Assembly: GCF_023078475.1 (NCBI RefSeq)
Contig: NZ_CP095741.1
Coordinates: 2,728,001-2,792,000 of the forward strand
Reading direction: 5' to 3'
Length of the DNA: 64,000 bases
Origin: Luteibacter aegosomaticola
GTDB lineage: Bacteria; Pseudomonadota; Gammaproteobacteria; Xanthomonadales; Rhodanobacteraceae
Part shown: in pieces, positions 1 to 9,330 of the stretch
How positions within the stretch are numbered: position 1 is the stretch's first letter
Layout: every line of letters begins with the position of its first letter
Program-made: the position numbers and the translations under genes
The notes under the pieces: generated by a model
The model's database searches: none
What the model was told of the DNA's origin: nothing
The model's input: the letters and a program-made list of their open reading frames with translations, nothing else

Positions 1-2947
1 CCCACCGTTTTAGCCACGCCACGACGGGCGCCAGAACGGTGGAGCGCGCGTACAGGCGCCGCCGCGGAACCGAAAGCGACACCCGCGTACCTCCGCCCTC
101 GGGCCGTACCCACGACAACCGCCCACCAAGGCGCCTGGTGCGCTCGCGTAATCCAGGCAGGCCGAAGTGGCCGTCACGCTGCCCCGCGGCCGCCACGGCA
201 TCTTTCATGCCTACGCCGTTATCGGCCACGGATGCATGGAATCGCCGCCCGTAGTCGATCGCCAGTTCAACCCGGGTTCCCTGCGCATGGGTGAAAGCGT
301 TGATCAGCATCTCGGCGATCGCGGAACGAACTTCGCGACCCGCGCCACCTTCCATCTCGACCACCGTACCGCTCACCGACGACACGAACGCGATCGTTTC
401 CTGGCGCGAGAGCCGCTGGCCAAGATCAATGAGCGCAGCAGCCGGAAACCGGTCATCCTCACCATGGGCGCGCAGGTCATCGAGCCGCGCACGGCTCTCA
501 CTGGCCGTCTCGCGTGCAAGTTCCGCGACGCGCACCAGGCGCGCCCGCAAGGTAGCGTCCGCGACATCACCGGCCATCGCCTGCAGTTGCAGTGCCGTAC
601 CCTGCGCGCCCTGCAGGATCGTGTCGTGCAGGTCGCGCGCCACGGCCGTCCGCTCATCGAGACGAATACGCCACTGCCGCGCCACCTGGCCGACGCGCCA
701 ACGGTGCAAGGTATAGACGACGATGGCCACGGCCAGGACAACGAGCAACGCGAACCATCCTGTCTGGTACCAGGCGGGCGCCACGCTCACATGGAAGCTG
801 GCGCTGCGGGTGTTCCAATCGCCAGCGTCGTTACCCGCCTGCACGTGGAAGGTGTATTCACCCGGCGGCAGGTTGGTGTAGTACGCCGCCCGGCGACTCG
901 CTGCATCCTGCCAGGCGTCATCGAACCCATCCAGGCGATAACGGAAACGCGCGCGCTCGGGAACGCCGAGGACGGGCGAGGTGTACATGATTTCGAGATC
1001 GCGCATGCCCGGGCCGAGGTTCGCGGCACCGTTGGCCACGGCATCACTCCCTTTCGAATGCACCGACAGGATCCGCGCGGGCGGCGGAAGCATCTCGGCA
1101 GGCAAATGCATGGGATCGATGCTGGCAGCGTTACTAAGGTTCTGCACCCAAAGCCGGCCATCCCCACCTACCTTCAACGACGGTAGCGAGCGAACATCGG
1201 ATGGCAGCCCCTCGACGCCATCGAGTGCATCGAATGTCCGGATGTCGCCCGGGAGCGGCGTGTTTGCAAGCGGCCCCAGAAGGCGCGGCGAAAGCCGCAC
1301 CAGGCCATTCAGCCCATGCACCCAGAGGTTGCCACCCGCGTCGAACGCGATCCCCGTCGCGTCGCTCAACACAGCGCCCGCCACGGTCAACGTCCGGAAG
1401 CGGCCCTGCCGCAGGACTTGAACACCCCCCAGGCCCGCGATCCACAATTCGCCATCGCGCCAGGCCAGGGCGCGGACCGTGCCGATCGCGAGGCCATCGG
1501 CCACGCCGAACGCGCGGTGCACCTGGCCATCGATCCGCACCAGCGCATTGTTCGCGCCACCCACCCAGATCGCGCCATCCGGTGCAAGCGCCACGGCGGC
1601 CGCCTTCATCGACAGATCAGCCGGCGCCAGAACACCGCCATCCAGCACCTGTACCGACGCCTTGCCCTTCAGCACCACGAACCACGTGCGCCCGGAGGTT
1701 TCGCGTGCCATGGCGATGGGGAACAAGCCGCCATCCAGTCCGCCGGCGCGTACGGCGCCTTCGCCATCCATCCGCCACAGCTCACCGCGCGTGGCCGTCC
1801 AGGCCGCCTTTCCATCCCAGAACATGGACATGGCAAAGCGTGGTGCGGGCGTCGGCAAGAGTTGCCGGCCATCCCAGCGCAGGAGCGGGTTGTTCTCGCT
1901 GCCTATCCAGACATCGCGACCTTGCCCCGGCATGATGCTCAGGGAGTGGGCACCCCGCGGCACAGGCAGCGGCGCAAACGGCGTGACACGGAACCGGTCG
2001 ACGCCGCTTTGCGTACAGATCCAGACGTTGCCTTCGCTATCTTCCATGCCGCGATAGGCATAGTCGCCACTGAAGCCGTCGCGCGAGCCGAAGGTTTCCT
2101 CGTTCGCCCCCGGCACGTCAGGTGCCTCCAGCCGGTGCACGCCATCGCCAAGGTCAGGCAGCCATATACCGCCATACCGATCGGGGATCACATCGCCCGC
2201 GAAACCATCGACCGGACCGAGCGGCACCAGGTGCGGGCCGTCCATGCGAAAGCGCCAGATCTTCTTGTCGCGCGCGCGAACAAACAACCAACCCGGCCGG
2301 ATCAAGGCCAGCCCGAAGGTCTCCGCCGGTGCCGGCGCGATGTCCACGGGCTCTCCCTCGCCAGCCCGCAGGACCCAGAGCCGCCCGGCGCGGGCTATCC
2401 AGACATCGCCGCTATCGCGGTCGACCGTGAACGCATCCAACGGCGCACCACCAGTGAAGCGGAACACGATCCGGGATTGCGTGCCGCGCAGCACCGCCAG
2501 GGCACGCCGGTCCGCAAGCCAGACATCCGACCCCTTGCCGGCCGCAAGCTGCGACGTCACCGCCTCACGCAACCCCGGCAACGCATCGACATGCGTCAGG
2601 TGGCCATCTTTGAGGATAGACAGCCGGTCCGCGGCATAGTCGATGACGAGGCTCCCATCCGGCCGGGCGAAAAGCCGGTTCGTCGAGATGGCCAGGAGGT
2701 GCTCGCCCTTTGCGGGGATGAACTGCCTGAACCGTACGCCATCGAAAAAGAACAGGCCACGGTCGCTGCCGAACCAGAGATAGCCATCACGGGTCTGGGC
2801 GATGCCATCCACTTCCGTCGGCGCGCCGTCGCGACGGGTGAAGGCCGTATGTTCGAAGCGGGACAGCGGGATAGGCCCCGCCATGGCGCCAGCCGCCCAC
2901 GCGGAGGCCACCAACACCCAACCGGCCACCCAGGATTTCAAACGCAT
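1..2947 (-). CDS. Sensor histidine kinase with beta-propeller input (Reg_prop/Y_Y_Y/HisKA_3), cut by the window's left edge
   Basis: Reading the minus strand from the ATG at 2947 gives an open frame of about 982 codons that runs off position 1 without a stop. It starts with a signal peptide (about residues 1-23) followed by repeated propeller-type segments (motifs such as DGYLWFGSDRGL and GDVWIARAGRLW), a Y_Y_Y-like domain (about 640-705), one membrane helix (about 712-735), a HisKA_3 dimerisation domain with phospho-acceptor His774 in ARDLHDT, and a HATPase domain with N-box Asn883 (EMLINAFTH). This is the hybrid two-component-like sensor layout: a periplasmic propeller senses an unknown ligand and a cytoplasmic kinase phosphorylates a NarL-type partner, most likely the divergent regulator at 3096. 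About 20 residues follow the kinase domain before the edge, so little should be missing. The ligand cannot be told from sequence. Confidence 0.85.
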   Translation of the reverse strand, partial: MRLKSWVAGWVLVASAWAAGAMAGPIPLSRFEHTAFTRRDGAPTEVDGIAQTRDGYLWFGSDRGLFFFDGVRFRQFIPAKGEHLLAISTNRLFARPDGSLVIDYAADRLSILKDGHLTHVDALPGLREAVTSQLAAGKGSDVWLADRRALAVLRGTQSRIVFRFTGGAPLDAFTVDRDSGDVWIARAGRLWVLRAGEGEPVDIAPAPAETFGLALIRPGWLFVRARDKKIWRFRMDGPHLVPLGPVDGFAGDVIPDRYGGIWLPDLGDGVHRLEAPDVPGANEETFGSRDGFSGDYAYRGMEDSEGNVWICTQSGVDRFRVTPFAPLPVPRGAHSLSIMPGQGRDVWIGSENNPLLRWDGRQLLPTPAPRFAMSMFWDGKAAWTATRGELWRMDGEGAVRAGGLDGGLFPIAMARETSGRTWFVVLKGKASVQVLDGGVLAPADLSMKAAAVALAPDGAIWVGGANNALVRIDGQVHRAFGVADGLAIGTVRALAWRDGELWIAGLGGVQVLRQGRFRTLTVAGAVLSDATGIAFDAGGNLWVHGLNGLVRLSPRLLGPLANTPLPGDIRTFDALDGVEGLPSDVRSLPSLKVGGDGRLWVQNLSNAASIDPMHLPAEMLPPPARILSVHSKGSDAVANGAANLGPGMRDLEIMYTSPVLGVPERARFRYRLDGFDDAWQDAASRRAAYYTNLPPGEYTFHVQAGNDAGDWNTRSASFHVSVAPAWYQTGWFALLVVLAVAIVVYTLHRWRVGQVARQWRIRLDERTAVARDLHDTILQGAQGTALQLQAMAGDVADATLRARLVRVAELARETASESRARLDDLRAHGEDDRFPAAALIDLGQRLSRQETIAFVSSVSGTVVEMEGGAGREVRSAIAEMLINAFTHAQGTRVELAIDYGRRFHASVADNGVGMKDAVAAAGQRDGHFGLPGLRERTRRLGGRLSWVRPEGGGTRVSLSVPRRRLYARSTVLAPVVAWLKRW

Positions 2948-3095
2948 GCGCTCCGCCCGTAAACCATCCGCCATCGCCGGGCGGCGCCACCCTTCATAGG
3001 ACACCGCAAAGGGTACGCAAAGATCTTGCCTGAAAATAGCGTTCTTTGAGACTCGAACCTTTTCCTGCGCAAGGACCCATGCGACCATCGCGGCC

Positions 3096-3716
3096 ATGGA
3101 TGCCTCCCGCACCACGCTCGCCACCCGCGTCCTGATCGCCGATGACCATCCGGCGATGCGCGAAGGGCTGCGCGCCGCTTTCCACCGGGAACCCGATATC
3201 GATGTCGTCGGCGAGGCCTGCGACGGCGCCGAATGCCTCCGCTTGCACGAAGCACTGGCGCCGGATGTCACGCTTCTCGACCTGCAAATGCCGGGCACCG
3301 ATGGCCTCGCGGCGCTCACGCAACTGCGCGCCCGCGCACCGGCCGCGGCGCTCATCGTGCTCACCACCTTCGAAGGCGATGGCCACCGCGCACGCGCGAT
3401 GGCGGCCGGTGCTTCCGCGTACCTGCTTAAATCCGCGCCCCTGGACGACATCATCGCAGCCGTCCGCGCGATGGCTACCGGCACCATGGTGACCGGCACC
3501 CCAACCGCTACGCAGCGGGAGCCGCTGACCGAGCGTGAAGCACGTGTCCTGCGCCATGTTGCCCAAGGCATGACCAACCGCGAGATCGCGCAAGCCCTCT
3601 ATGTCTCCGAGGACGCCATCAAATCACGCATGAAGCGCATCCTTGAGAAGCTCTCCGCGAAGGATCGTGCCCACGCCGTGCGCATCGGTATGGAACACGG
3701 CTTCATCGACCTCTGA
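3096..3716 (+). CDS. NarL/FixJ-family two-component response regulator
   Basis: The 206-residue protein has an N-terminal receiver domain with the acidic pair in LIADDHP, phospho-acceptor Asp62 in LLDLQMPG and the conserved Lys in AYLLKSAP. A LuxR-type helix-turn-helix follows from about residue 145 (LTEREARVLRHVAQGMTNREIA). It should bind DNA when phosphorylated. It is transcribed divergently from the propeller-type HisKA_3 kinase that starts 148 bp away, and kinases of that type pair with NarL-type regulators, so the two are inferred partners. The length is normal and no residue is missing. Its regulon is unknown. Confidence 0.9.
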   Translation: MDASRTTLATRVLIADDHPAMREGLRAAFHREPDIDVVGEACDGAECLRLHEALAPDVTLLDLQMPGTDGLAALTQLRARAPAAALIVLTTFEGDGHRARAMAAGASAYLLKSAPLDDIIAAVRAMATGTMVTGTPTATQREPLTEREARVLRHVAQGMTNREIAQALYVSEDAIKSRMKRILEKLSAKDRAHAVRIGMEHGFIDL

Positions 3717-3800
3717 CGATTCACCCGTTCGGGTAGTTGGCCCCCGCTGAAGTGCCCCCTAGGCTTGGCTGCCGACGTGCTTCGCCATGGGAGCCGAGCC

Positions 3801-4733
3801 ATGCCATCCGGTGTCTATGGGCCGCTTCTCGGCCGCGCCTACGGGCAACCCGCCGCCCTGTTTCGCGCGAGCACCACCCATGGCGGCCATACGCTGGCAG
3901 CGACGTCGCTGCGCCACGAACAACATGGCTTCGGCCTCAGCGAGCCGCACGCAGCAGCCGATGCGTTCATGGTGGTCGTGCAGCTCAGGGCGCTGGCCCG
4001 GCATGAGCTACGGATGGACGGCCAAACGATTTACGCAGGCGCCATCGAGGCCGGCAGTACCTGCCTGGTCGATCTCACTGCGCATCCCCAGGCGTACTTC
4101 GCCGATCCGTTTGAAGCGATGCATTTCTTCATTCCGCGAGAGGCTCTACGCGAGTTCAGCGATGAAGCCTGCCGCGAGCCCATCACGCGTCTCGTTCCCC
4201 CGGGCGAGGTATTCGTCGCTGATCACGTGACACGCGCCATCGCAGAATGCATGCATCGCCAGCTGATCGATGGCTACGCTGACGACCGCCTACTGGTAGA
4301 CCATGCCCTCCTCGCGCTTCGTGCGCACGTGGCCGTCCGCTACGGCGGCGGGCAACTCATCCAGCCGCGCACGCGGCTGGGCCTTGCGCCCTGGCAAAGG
4401 CGGCGGGCCCAGGAACTGCTCCACGCGCACATCAGCGACGGCATCAGCCTCAAGGACCTCGCGCGCGAATGCTGCCTGTCCGAAAGCGGCCTATTACGCG
4501 CGTTTACCACGACCATGGGCACCAGCCCGCACCGTTGGCTCTCCACGCGACGGATCGAACTGGCCATGGAGCTCATCCGGGGTACCGACCGGCCGCTGGC
4601 GGATATCGCCGTCGCGACCGGTTTTGCCGACCAGGCGCACTTCACCCGGGTATTCGGCAAACACGTCGGTGTTAGCCCTGGCGCGTGGCGCCGCCAGGTG
4701 GCACGCGGCCCCGTCGAAGAAGCCGCCGCATGA
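3801..4733 (+). CDS. AraC-family transcriptional regulator
   Basis: The 310-residue protein has a C-terminal AraC/XylS DNA-binding region with two helix-turn-helix units (about residues 215-300; SDGISLKDLARECCLSESGL and LADIAVATGFADQAHFTRVF). The N-terminal half resembles the cupin-like ligand domain of this family. I chose the ATG at 3801, behind a GGAG-like stretch; an in-frame TTG lies upstream at 3765 but would add 12 unconvincing residues. It stands alone after the response regulator with an 84-bp gap and shows no obvious operon partner, so its target and effector are unknown. Confidence 0.85.
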   Translation: MPSGVYGPLLGRAYGQPAALFRASTTHGGHTLAATSLRHEQHGFGLSEPHAAADAFMVVVQLRALARHELRMDGQTIYAGAIEAGSTCLVDLTAHPQAYFADPFEAMHFFIPREALREFSDEACREPITRLVPPGEVFVADHVTRAIAECMHRQLIDGYADDRLLVDHALLALRAHVAVRYGGGQLIQPRTRLGLAPWQRRRAQELLHAHISDGISLKDLARECCLSESGLLRAFTTTMGTSPHRWLSTRRIELAMELIRGTDRPLADIAVATGFADQAHFTRVFGKHVGVSPGAWRRQVARGPVEEAAA

Positions 4734-4818
4734 CGGCCGCTTGCCCTCTACCGAATTTGCGCATCCGCGGCGTCGCAGGTTGGAAAAGCTGTGCCGGGAC
4801 CCCTTGGGAACGAGCGCA

Positions 4819-5061
4819 ATGCCGGTCGACGCCGTACAAGTCATTCGACGCCGAAACCTTCGTCTTCTCGTCGCGGAGTTAAGGGCGGACGGCATCACGC
4901 AATGGAAAGCCCTGGCCCAGGCCTTAGGCATCGACCCTGGCGTGCTGGACGATATCCGCACCGGCGCAACGATCTCCGATCCGCTGGCCCGCGAGATCGA
5001 GTGGGCGATGCAACGGCCCGCGCACTGGATGGATCGCGCATCGCACGGTGAACTGGCCTGA
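4819..5061 (+). CDS. Small helix-turn-helix protein
   Basis: An 80-residue protein starting at the ATG at 4819. Its middle (QWKALAQALGIDPGVLDDIRTG) has the spacing of a Cro/C1-type helix-turn-helix, and the C-terminal part (AREIEWAMQRPAHWMDRAS) looks like the end of such a domain, where it contacts a partner or forms a dimer. Function is inferred from this resemblance alone. A longer reading frame begins at 4303 inside the preceding gene, but its first 170 residues are an overlap artefact. It ends two bases before the convergent small membrane protein. Confidence 0.6.
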   Translation: MPVDAVQVIRRRNLRLLVAELRADGITQWKALAQALGIDPGVLDDIRTGATISDPLAREIEWAMQRPAHWMDRASHGELA

Positions 5062-5063
5062 AG

Positions 5064-5366
5064 TCAAAAGCCGGCCATGATGTTCCCGTAGACGCCCGCC
5101 ACCACAAGCACCATGCCTGCGAGCACCACCAATTTGGATGTGAGCGAGGTACGCAGCTCTCCGCGCTTGGCCATGGCGTACACCTCAACCAGCCGCAAGC
5201 CGATCGGTGCCCCGGGCGTGAATGCAAGATTCCAGCACATCAGAAGCATGCCCAGCATCACCATGACGTTGGGGCGGGTCGGCGCCACTGCCGCGAGATT
5301 GATACCCATCAAGGCAATCAATAACGCACCTAACTGCCTGACTCGGGACGGCGACCGCGTTGTCAC
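5064..5366 (-). CDS. Small membrane protein of unknown function
   Basis: A 100-residue protein with a GTG start at 5366. Three hydrophobic segments are visible: about residues 12-28, 32-48 and 78-97. A short charged loop (MAKRGELRTSLTSK) separates the second and third. It belongs to no family I recognise. It is tail-to-tail with the helix-turn-helix gene, two bases apart, and about 100 bp downstream of the anti-sigma gene on the same strand, so it could be the last, loosely attached gene of that operon. Confidence 0.6.
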   Translation of the reverse strand: MTTRSPSRVRQLGALLIALMGINLAAVAPTRPNVMVMLGMLLMCWNLAFTPGAPIGLRLVEVYAMAKRGELRTSLTSKLVVLAGMVLVVAGVYGNIMAGF

Positions 5367-5465
5367 AAGCTAGCGGCCATGTTTTGCATGGGAGTTGACT
5401 TGAACATGGGCTGATCGTACCGGAACCAATATGCCGAATTTGCGGGCTCTGTCACCTAATGGGGC

Positions 5466-6239
5466 TTACGTCACCGAATTCAGCAGATCGCGGAAATGCA
5501 GCAATTCATCACGATCCATATCGGACACGATGATGGCCTTTTGCCCGCCAAGGTTAGCGTTTTCGAGGGAATATCCCTGCATTTGCACGGCCTCATGACC
5601 CTCATGTGTTACCGGTCCGGGTAGTACAAAGACATCGATCAGGTGTTTCCCGTGGCGATAGACCAGGACGGGAACGCGTTCATTGCCCACGTAATCCACC
5701 CGCCCCCCCATGAGTGCGTATCCCTGTGCAGCAAAATCGCGCACGACGGGCGCCGTTGCTACCTTGCCGGCGAACCAGGGTTTCACGGTGTGCTGGTCAG
5801 TCGACACGACATCGATGGGCGATGCCGCAGCCAATGCACGCCAGTGGCTGGCGAAAAGGTCACGATCCAGCTGGGATTCGGCATGGCCGGATGAGGCGAC
5901 CTGATTCCACATACCCAGCGTGAAGCCACCCGCCGTGAACGCCAGCACCCATGAGGCGGCCAGGGCCAGCCAGGTCCGCCGCCTGGACGACCCACGGCGA
6001 TCACTCGACGGCGGCATCGCGACGGTGGCGCTCTCGGCGACCCGCCGCCGAAGCGTGTCGGGCGCGCTGAATCGCGGCACATCGTGGCGAAGCGCCCGGC
6101 GTAATGCATCGAGTTCGATGAGCGCCGCCTGGCAATCCGCGCACGTATCCAGATGCGCCTCCACCTCGCGGCTTGTCGCGCGATCCAGTTCCCCATCGAA
6201 GTACAGCGGCACGAGCTCCGCAGCCGTCTTACAGTCCAT
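5466..6239 (-). CDS. Zinc-finger anti-sigma factor (zf-HC2) of an ECF system
   Basis: A 257-residue protein starting at ATG 6239, which overlaps the last 11 bases of the sigma factor gene, so the two are translationally coupled. The N-terminus carries the zf-HC2 pattern (HLDTCADC), the zinc-binding anti-sigma fold that holds an ECF sigma factor inactive. One membrane helix lies at about residues 88-110 (TWLALAASWVLAFTAGGF), followed by a periplasmic domain of about 145 residues. This indicates a membrane-bound anti-sigma factor sensing an envelope or redox signal. The signal is not identifiable. An in-frame ATG further upstream (6260) is less likely because it would overlap more deeply with the sigma gene. 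Confidence 0.88.
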   Translation of the reverse strand: MDCKTAAELVPLYFDGELDRATSREVEAHLDTCADCQAALIELDALRRALRHDVPRFSAPDTLRRRVAESATVAMPPSSDRRGSSRRRTWLALAASWVLAFTAGGFTLGMWNQVASSGHAESQLDRDLFASHWRALAAASPIDVVSTDQHTVKPWFAGKVATAPVVRDFAAQGYALMGGRVDYVGNERVPVLVYRHGKHLIDVFVLPGPVTHEGHEAVQMQGYSLENANLGGQKAIIVSDMDRDELLHFRDLLNSVT

Positions 6240-6783
6240 GCGGTGCCTCCACGGTGCCATCGTCAGTCAGCGCTTTCTGCAGCAGCGCGCGCCCACGCGC
6301 GAGTCGGGACATGACCGTGCCGATGGGCGCTTCCAGAACGTCCGCGATCTCGCGATAGGACAGTTCTTCGATTTCACGCAAGATGAGTACCTCTCGAAAC
6401 ATGGCCGGCAGGCGATCCAGGTGCATCGCCATCTGGCGCCGGCGAATCGCTCCATCCACCTGGTCTTCGACCCCACCGCTCTCGTCGTGCGGCATGAGCC
6501 GCTCGGCAGCAACGGGATTGTCATCAATCGCAACGTTGGCCTTTTCCTTGTTGCGCAACGCCAGACGAGCGAGGCAGCAGTTCCGGACGATGGCCAGCCA
6601 CCATGCCCGCGCGTTGCCACCGGCATAGGTATCGCAGGCACGGGCGGCACGGAGGTAGGCGTCATGCACAGCGTCCGCCGCATCCTGCTCGTTACCTAGC
6701 AGCCAACGGCCCAGGTTGTAGGCAGCATCGAGATGGCGTAATGCCAGATCGTCGACCACCGCGCGGTTGCCCGTCGCCATCAT
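6229..6783 (-). CDS. ECF-family RNA polymerase sigma factor
   Basis: A 184-residue sigma-70 family protein with region 2 (DAADAVHDAYLRAAR, then ARAWWLAIVRNCC) and region 4 with its helix-turn-helix (LPAMFREVLILREIEELSYREIADVLEAPIGTV; shown here only by its key parts LSYREIADVL and GTVMSRLARGR). Length and layout are those of an ECF factor. It sits 27 bp after cytochrome b561 and overlaps the zinc-finger anti-sigma gene, forming a three-gene operon. Such operons usually respond to oxidative or envelope stress and are autoregulated, but that is inference here. Confidence 0.92.
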   Translation of the reverse strand: MMATGNRAVVDDLALRHLDAAYNLGRWLLGNEQDAADAVHDAYLRAARACDTYAGGNARAWWLAIVRNCCLARLALRNKEKANVAIDDNPVAAERLMPHDESGGVEDQVDGAIRRRQMAMHLDRLPAMFREVLILREIEELSYREIADVLEAPIGTVMSRLARGRALLQKALTDDGTVEAPHGL

Positions 6784-6810
6784 GTGTGCTGGATTCCCAT
6801 GGCCACCCCG

Positions 6811-7386
6811 TTATACGCCGCCCAGCATCCGCTGGATAACCCCGTCACGGTCGATAAACCGGTGCTTCAACGCCGCCCCGATATGGCCGACGACGAGGAT
6901 GCAAAGCACCCAGACCAGGGTGACATGGAGGGTATCGGTAAGCAGGCGCAAAGGCTCGTCCTTGCCGATCAGCACAGGAAGGTTCCCCAGCCCGAAGAAG
7001 CTGACCGGGTGCCCTCCCGCCATCCGATGCAGGTAACCGGTCAACGGCACGACGAACATCAGCGTGTAAAGCAGCCAATGCAGGCCGTGGGCAGCCCGTC
7101 GCTGCCAGGAGGGAATGGATGCAGGGAGCGCCGGCGGCTGGTGCGTCGCACGCCAGAACAGCCGGAATACGGCCAGGCCGAAAATCAGAGTGCCGAACGA
7201 GGCATGGTAGAAAAGCACCTGGTCATGGCCCGGCGCGGTCTTCGGGAACGTCTCCATGAAGAATCCCAGGCCGATGTTGAGAAAGATCAACAGGGCGATG
7301 CTCCAGTGCATCGCGATAGCGACCCTGGAATAGGACGTCGACCGAGTGGTCACGATGCTGGGCAAGATCTGGGCTGGCGTGGACAT
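6811..7386 (-). CDS. Cytochrome b561-family membrane protein
   Basis: A 191-residue protein with four predicted membrane helices and the histidines expected of the cytochrome b561 / Ni-Fe hydrogenase b-type family (AIAMHWSIALL near the start, LFYHASFG, AAHGLHWLLY, TLHVTLVWVL), which coordinate two hemes. It probably moves electrons across the inner membrane, from quinol or to a periplasmic acceptor. It is the first gene of the operon with the ECF sigma factor and its anti-sigma factor, which suggests it is a target of that sigma factor, for example as a quinone or superoxide redox enzyme under oxidative stress. Confidence 0.88.
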   Translation of the reverse strand: MSTPAQILPSIVTTRSTSYSRVAIAMHWSIALLIFLNIGLGFFMETFPKTAPGHDQVLFYHASFGTLIFGLAVFRLFWRATHQPPALPASIPSWQRRAAHGLHWLLYTLMFVVPLTGYLHRMAGGHPVSFFGLGNLPVLIGKDEPLRLLTDTLHVTLVWVLCILVVGHIGAALKHRFIDRDGVIQRMLGGV

Positions 7387-7433
7387 GGCAAGGACCTCGG
7401 GTGCACGGCACCGACAGGGTGCCCATGCAGACC

Positions 7434-7462
7434 TAGATCATCCGCGGCCATGTTTTATTCCC
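7434..7462 (-). promoter_or_regulatory. Possible ECF-type promoter upstream of the cytochrome b561/sigma operon
   Basis: On the minus strand, 48 bp before the cytochrome b561 start, GGGAATAA is followed after 15 bases by GATCTA. GGAAT-type -35 boxes are common for ECF sigma factors, so this may be the autoregulated promoter of the operon. The match is by eye only. Confidence 0.35.
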
Positions 7463-7571
7463 GCCCTGCCCCTCTCCGATTTATCTGGCGCCAAAGTAGG
7501 CCTACATCGTTTTCAGCCGAAGCCTACAAGAAGACGCGGGCCCTTCGCCAAGCGCACAGCTTTAGCATCGA

Positions 7572-8180
7572 ATGACCCCAACAAACGCGGCGCTCCGGCT
7601 CATGACAGCAACTTTTCGAGAAGACAAAACCTTGCGCCAACGCAAAACAGCAAGCGCATCGTTTGCATCACCGGTCCGGCAAGTCGATCATCAGCGCCTG
7701 GAGACTCGAGTGACGGTGTTGGAATTGACGATAGCCGAACGATTGAACAGCGTGTCCGTAGAGACTAAAGGTCTACGCGAGAGCCTAGATGTCCGACTCA
7801 CCACGATGGAGAAGAGCACTGACGGCCGGCTCACCACGATGGAGAGGAACACTGATGTCCGCTTCGCTTCCGTGGAAAAGGCCATTAGCGATCTGCGTGA
7901 AACTTTCGACGTTCGATTCATCGCGATGGAGACGCGTATGGACGTGATGCAGAAGAGCATGGATGCTGGCTTTGATCGCCTTTCGGACAAGATCACCGGC
8001 ATGAATGCGCTCTTGACCCAACGTATCGACCAGTGCGCTACCAAGCTACAGGTATTTCTTTGGGGCTTCATCATGCTTTCTGCACTCGCGTCCGGCGCCA
8101 TGGGGTTGGCCTCGGCGATCTACCGGCAACACGGCGAAACGTTTACCCCCGACGTTATCGACACGTTCCGCGGAAAGTAG
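7572..8180 (+). CDS. Coiled-coil protein with a C-terminal membrane anchor
   Basis: A 202-residue protein whose middle (about 55-150) is a set of near-repeats of the form [20 protein letters not shown] and [20 protein letters not shown], a heptad-like coiled coil. A hydrophobic helix follows (about 165-188, [17 protein letters not shown]) and then a short tail. This resembles small coiled-coil membrane proteins of unknown role; I recognise no catalytic motif. A related gene of the same design, but frameshifted, lies at 24262-25094. The first 45 residues are less regular, and an internal ATG at 7602 could be the true start. Confidence 0.7.
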   Translation: MTPTNAALRLMTATFREDKTLRQRKTASASFASPVRQVDHQRLETRVTVLELTIAERLNSVSVETKGLRESLDVRLTTMEKSTDGRLTTMERNTDVRFASVEKAISDLRETFDVRFIAMETRMDVMQKSMDAGFDRLSDKITGMNALLTQRIDQCATKLQVFLWGFIMLSALASGAMGLASAIYRQHGETFTPDVIDTFRGK

Positions 8181-8326
8181 GGATGCCGCCGCGCGACGTT
8201 AAGACGATGTCAACGCATGTGTCGTGTAGACGTGCAAGCGATGGGTCTTTATTGACTTTGCCTGCGCACCGCGGGCATCGTCATCGCAACCATTCCGTTG
8301 CGCCAGATCGCATGCCAGGGAGCATC

Positions 8327-9328
8327 ATGATGAAGATCCGCATCGCGCTCCTCGCGCTTTCCGCCGCGACAATGTCGCTGCCTGTCGTCGCAAAGGACGT
8401 CACGCTGCTCAATGTCTCCTATGACCCGACGCGCGAACTGTACAAGTCGCTCAATAGCGCCTTTGCTGCCGACTGGAAGGCGAAGCACGGGGATACGGTC
8501 ACGATCCGCATGTCGCACGGGGGTTCGGGCAAACAGGCGCGTGCCGTCGTTGATGGACTTCCCGCTGACGTGGTGACGTTGGCCCTGGCGTACGACATCG
8601 ATGCCATCGCCGACCGGGGCCTGACCGGCAAGGACTGGCAGACCCGATTGCCGGAAAACGCTTCACCCTATACCTCAGCCATCGTCTTCCTCGTCCGCAA
8701 GGGCAACCCCAAGGGCATCCACGATTGGGGCGATCTCGTCCGAAACGGGATACAGGTCGTTACGCCGAACCCGAAGACATCCGGCGGCGCACGCTGGAAT
8801 TTCCTCGCGGCCTGGGGCTATGCCCTCAAACAGCCCGGCGGCAACGACGACAAGGCCCGGGCCTTTGTGAAAAGCCTCTACCAGCACGTGCCCGTGCTCG
8901 ACACCGGCGCACGCGGTGCCACGAACACGTTCACCCAGCGCGGTATCGGCGATGTGCTGGTCGCATGGGAGAACGAGGCTTTGCTCGCCAAGCGCGAGCC
9001 CGGTGGCGACCAGTTCGATATCGTCACACCTTCCGTAACTATCCTCGCGGAGCCCCCCGTCGCTGTCGTCGACAAGAACGCTACCGACCACGGGACACGA
9101 GAAGTAGCGGACGCATACCTCAAGTTCCTGTACACGCCACAGGCTCAGGACATCGAAGCGCGTAATTTCTACCGCCCGCGTTCCGCGGATGTTGCCGCCA
9201 AATATGCCGCGCAGTTCCCCGACGTGAAGACGTTCACGCTCGCCGAGGTCTTTGGCGACTGGCGCAAGGCGCAGGCTAAGTTCTTCGCCGAGGGCGCGGT
9301 TTTCGACCAGATCGGACCGGGCAACTAG
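8327..9328 (+). CDS. sbp: Sulfate ABC transporter substrate-binding protein
   Basis: A 333-residue periplasmic sulfate/thiosulfate-binding protein with a signal peptide (about 1-23) and family signatures ([39 protein letters not shown]). Two adjacent ATGs occur at 8327 and 8330 behind CCAGGGAGC; I took the first. It delivers sulfate to the CysTWA permease encoded immediately downstream: cysT begins three bases after its stop. The name could equally be cysP, since sequence alone does not separate sulfate from thiosulfate specificity. Confidence 0.95.
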   Translation: MMKIRIALLALSAATMSLPVVAKDVTLLNVSYDPTRELYKSLNSAFAADWKAKHGDTVTIRMSHGGSGKQARAVVDGLPADVVTLALAYDIDAIADRGLTGKDWQTRLPENASPYTSAIVFLVRKGNPKGIHDWGDLVRNGIQVVTPNPKTSGGARWNFLAAWGYALKQPGGNDDKARAFVKSLYQHVPVLDTGARGATNTFTQRGIGDVLVAWENEALLAKREPGGDQFDIVTPSVTILAEPPVAVVDKNATDHGTREVADAYLKFLYTPQAQDIEARNFYRPRSADVAAKYAAQFPDVKTFTLAEVFGDWRKAQAKFFAEGAVFDQIGPGN

Positions 9329-9330
9329 GT

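Noticed and set aside
167..2962. Long plus-strand frames over the left end, including one of 548 codons
   Set aside because: They are shadows of the minus-strand kinase, whose translation has clear propeller, HisKA_3 and HATPase motifs.
4303..4818. N-terminal extension of the small helix-turn-helix protein
   Set aside because: It lies inside the AraC gene in another frame and has no family pattern; the protein-like part begins at ATG 4819.
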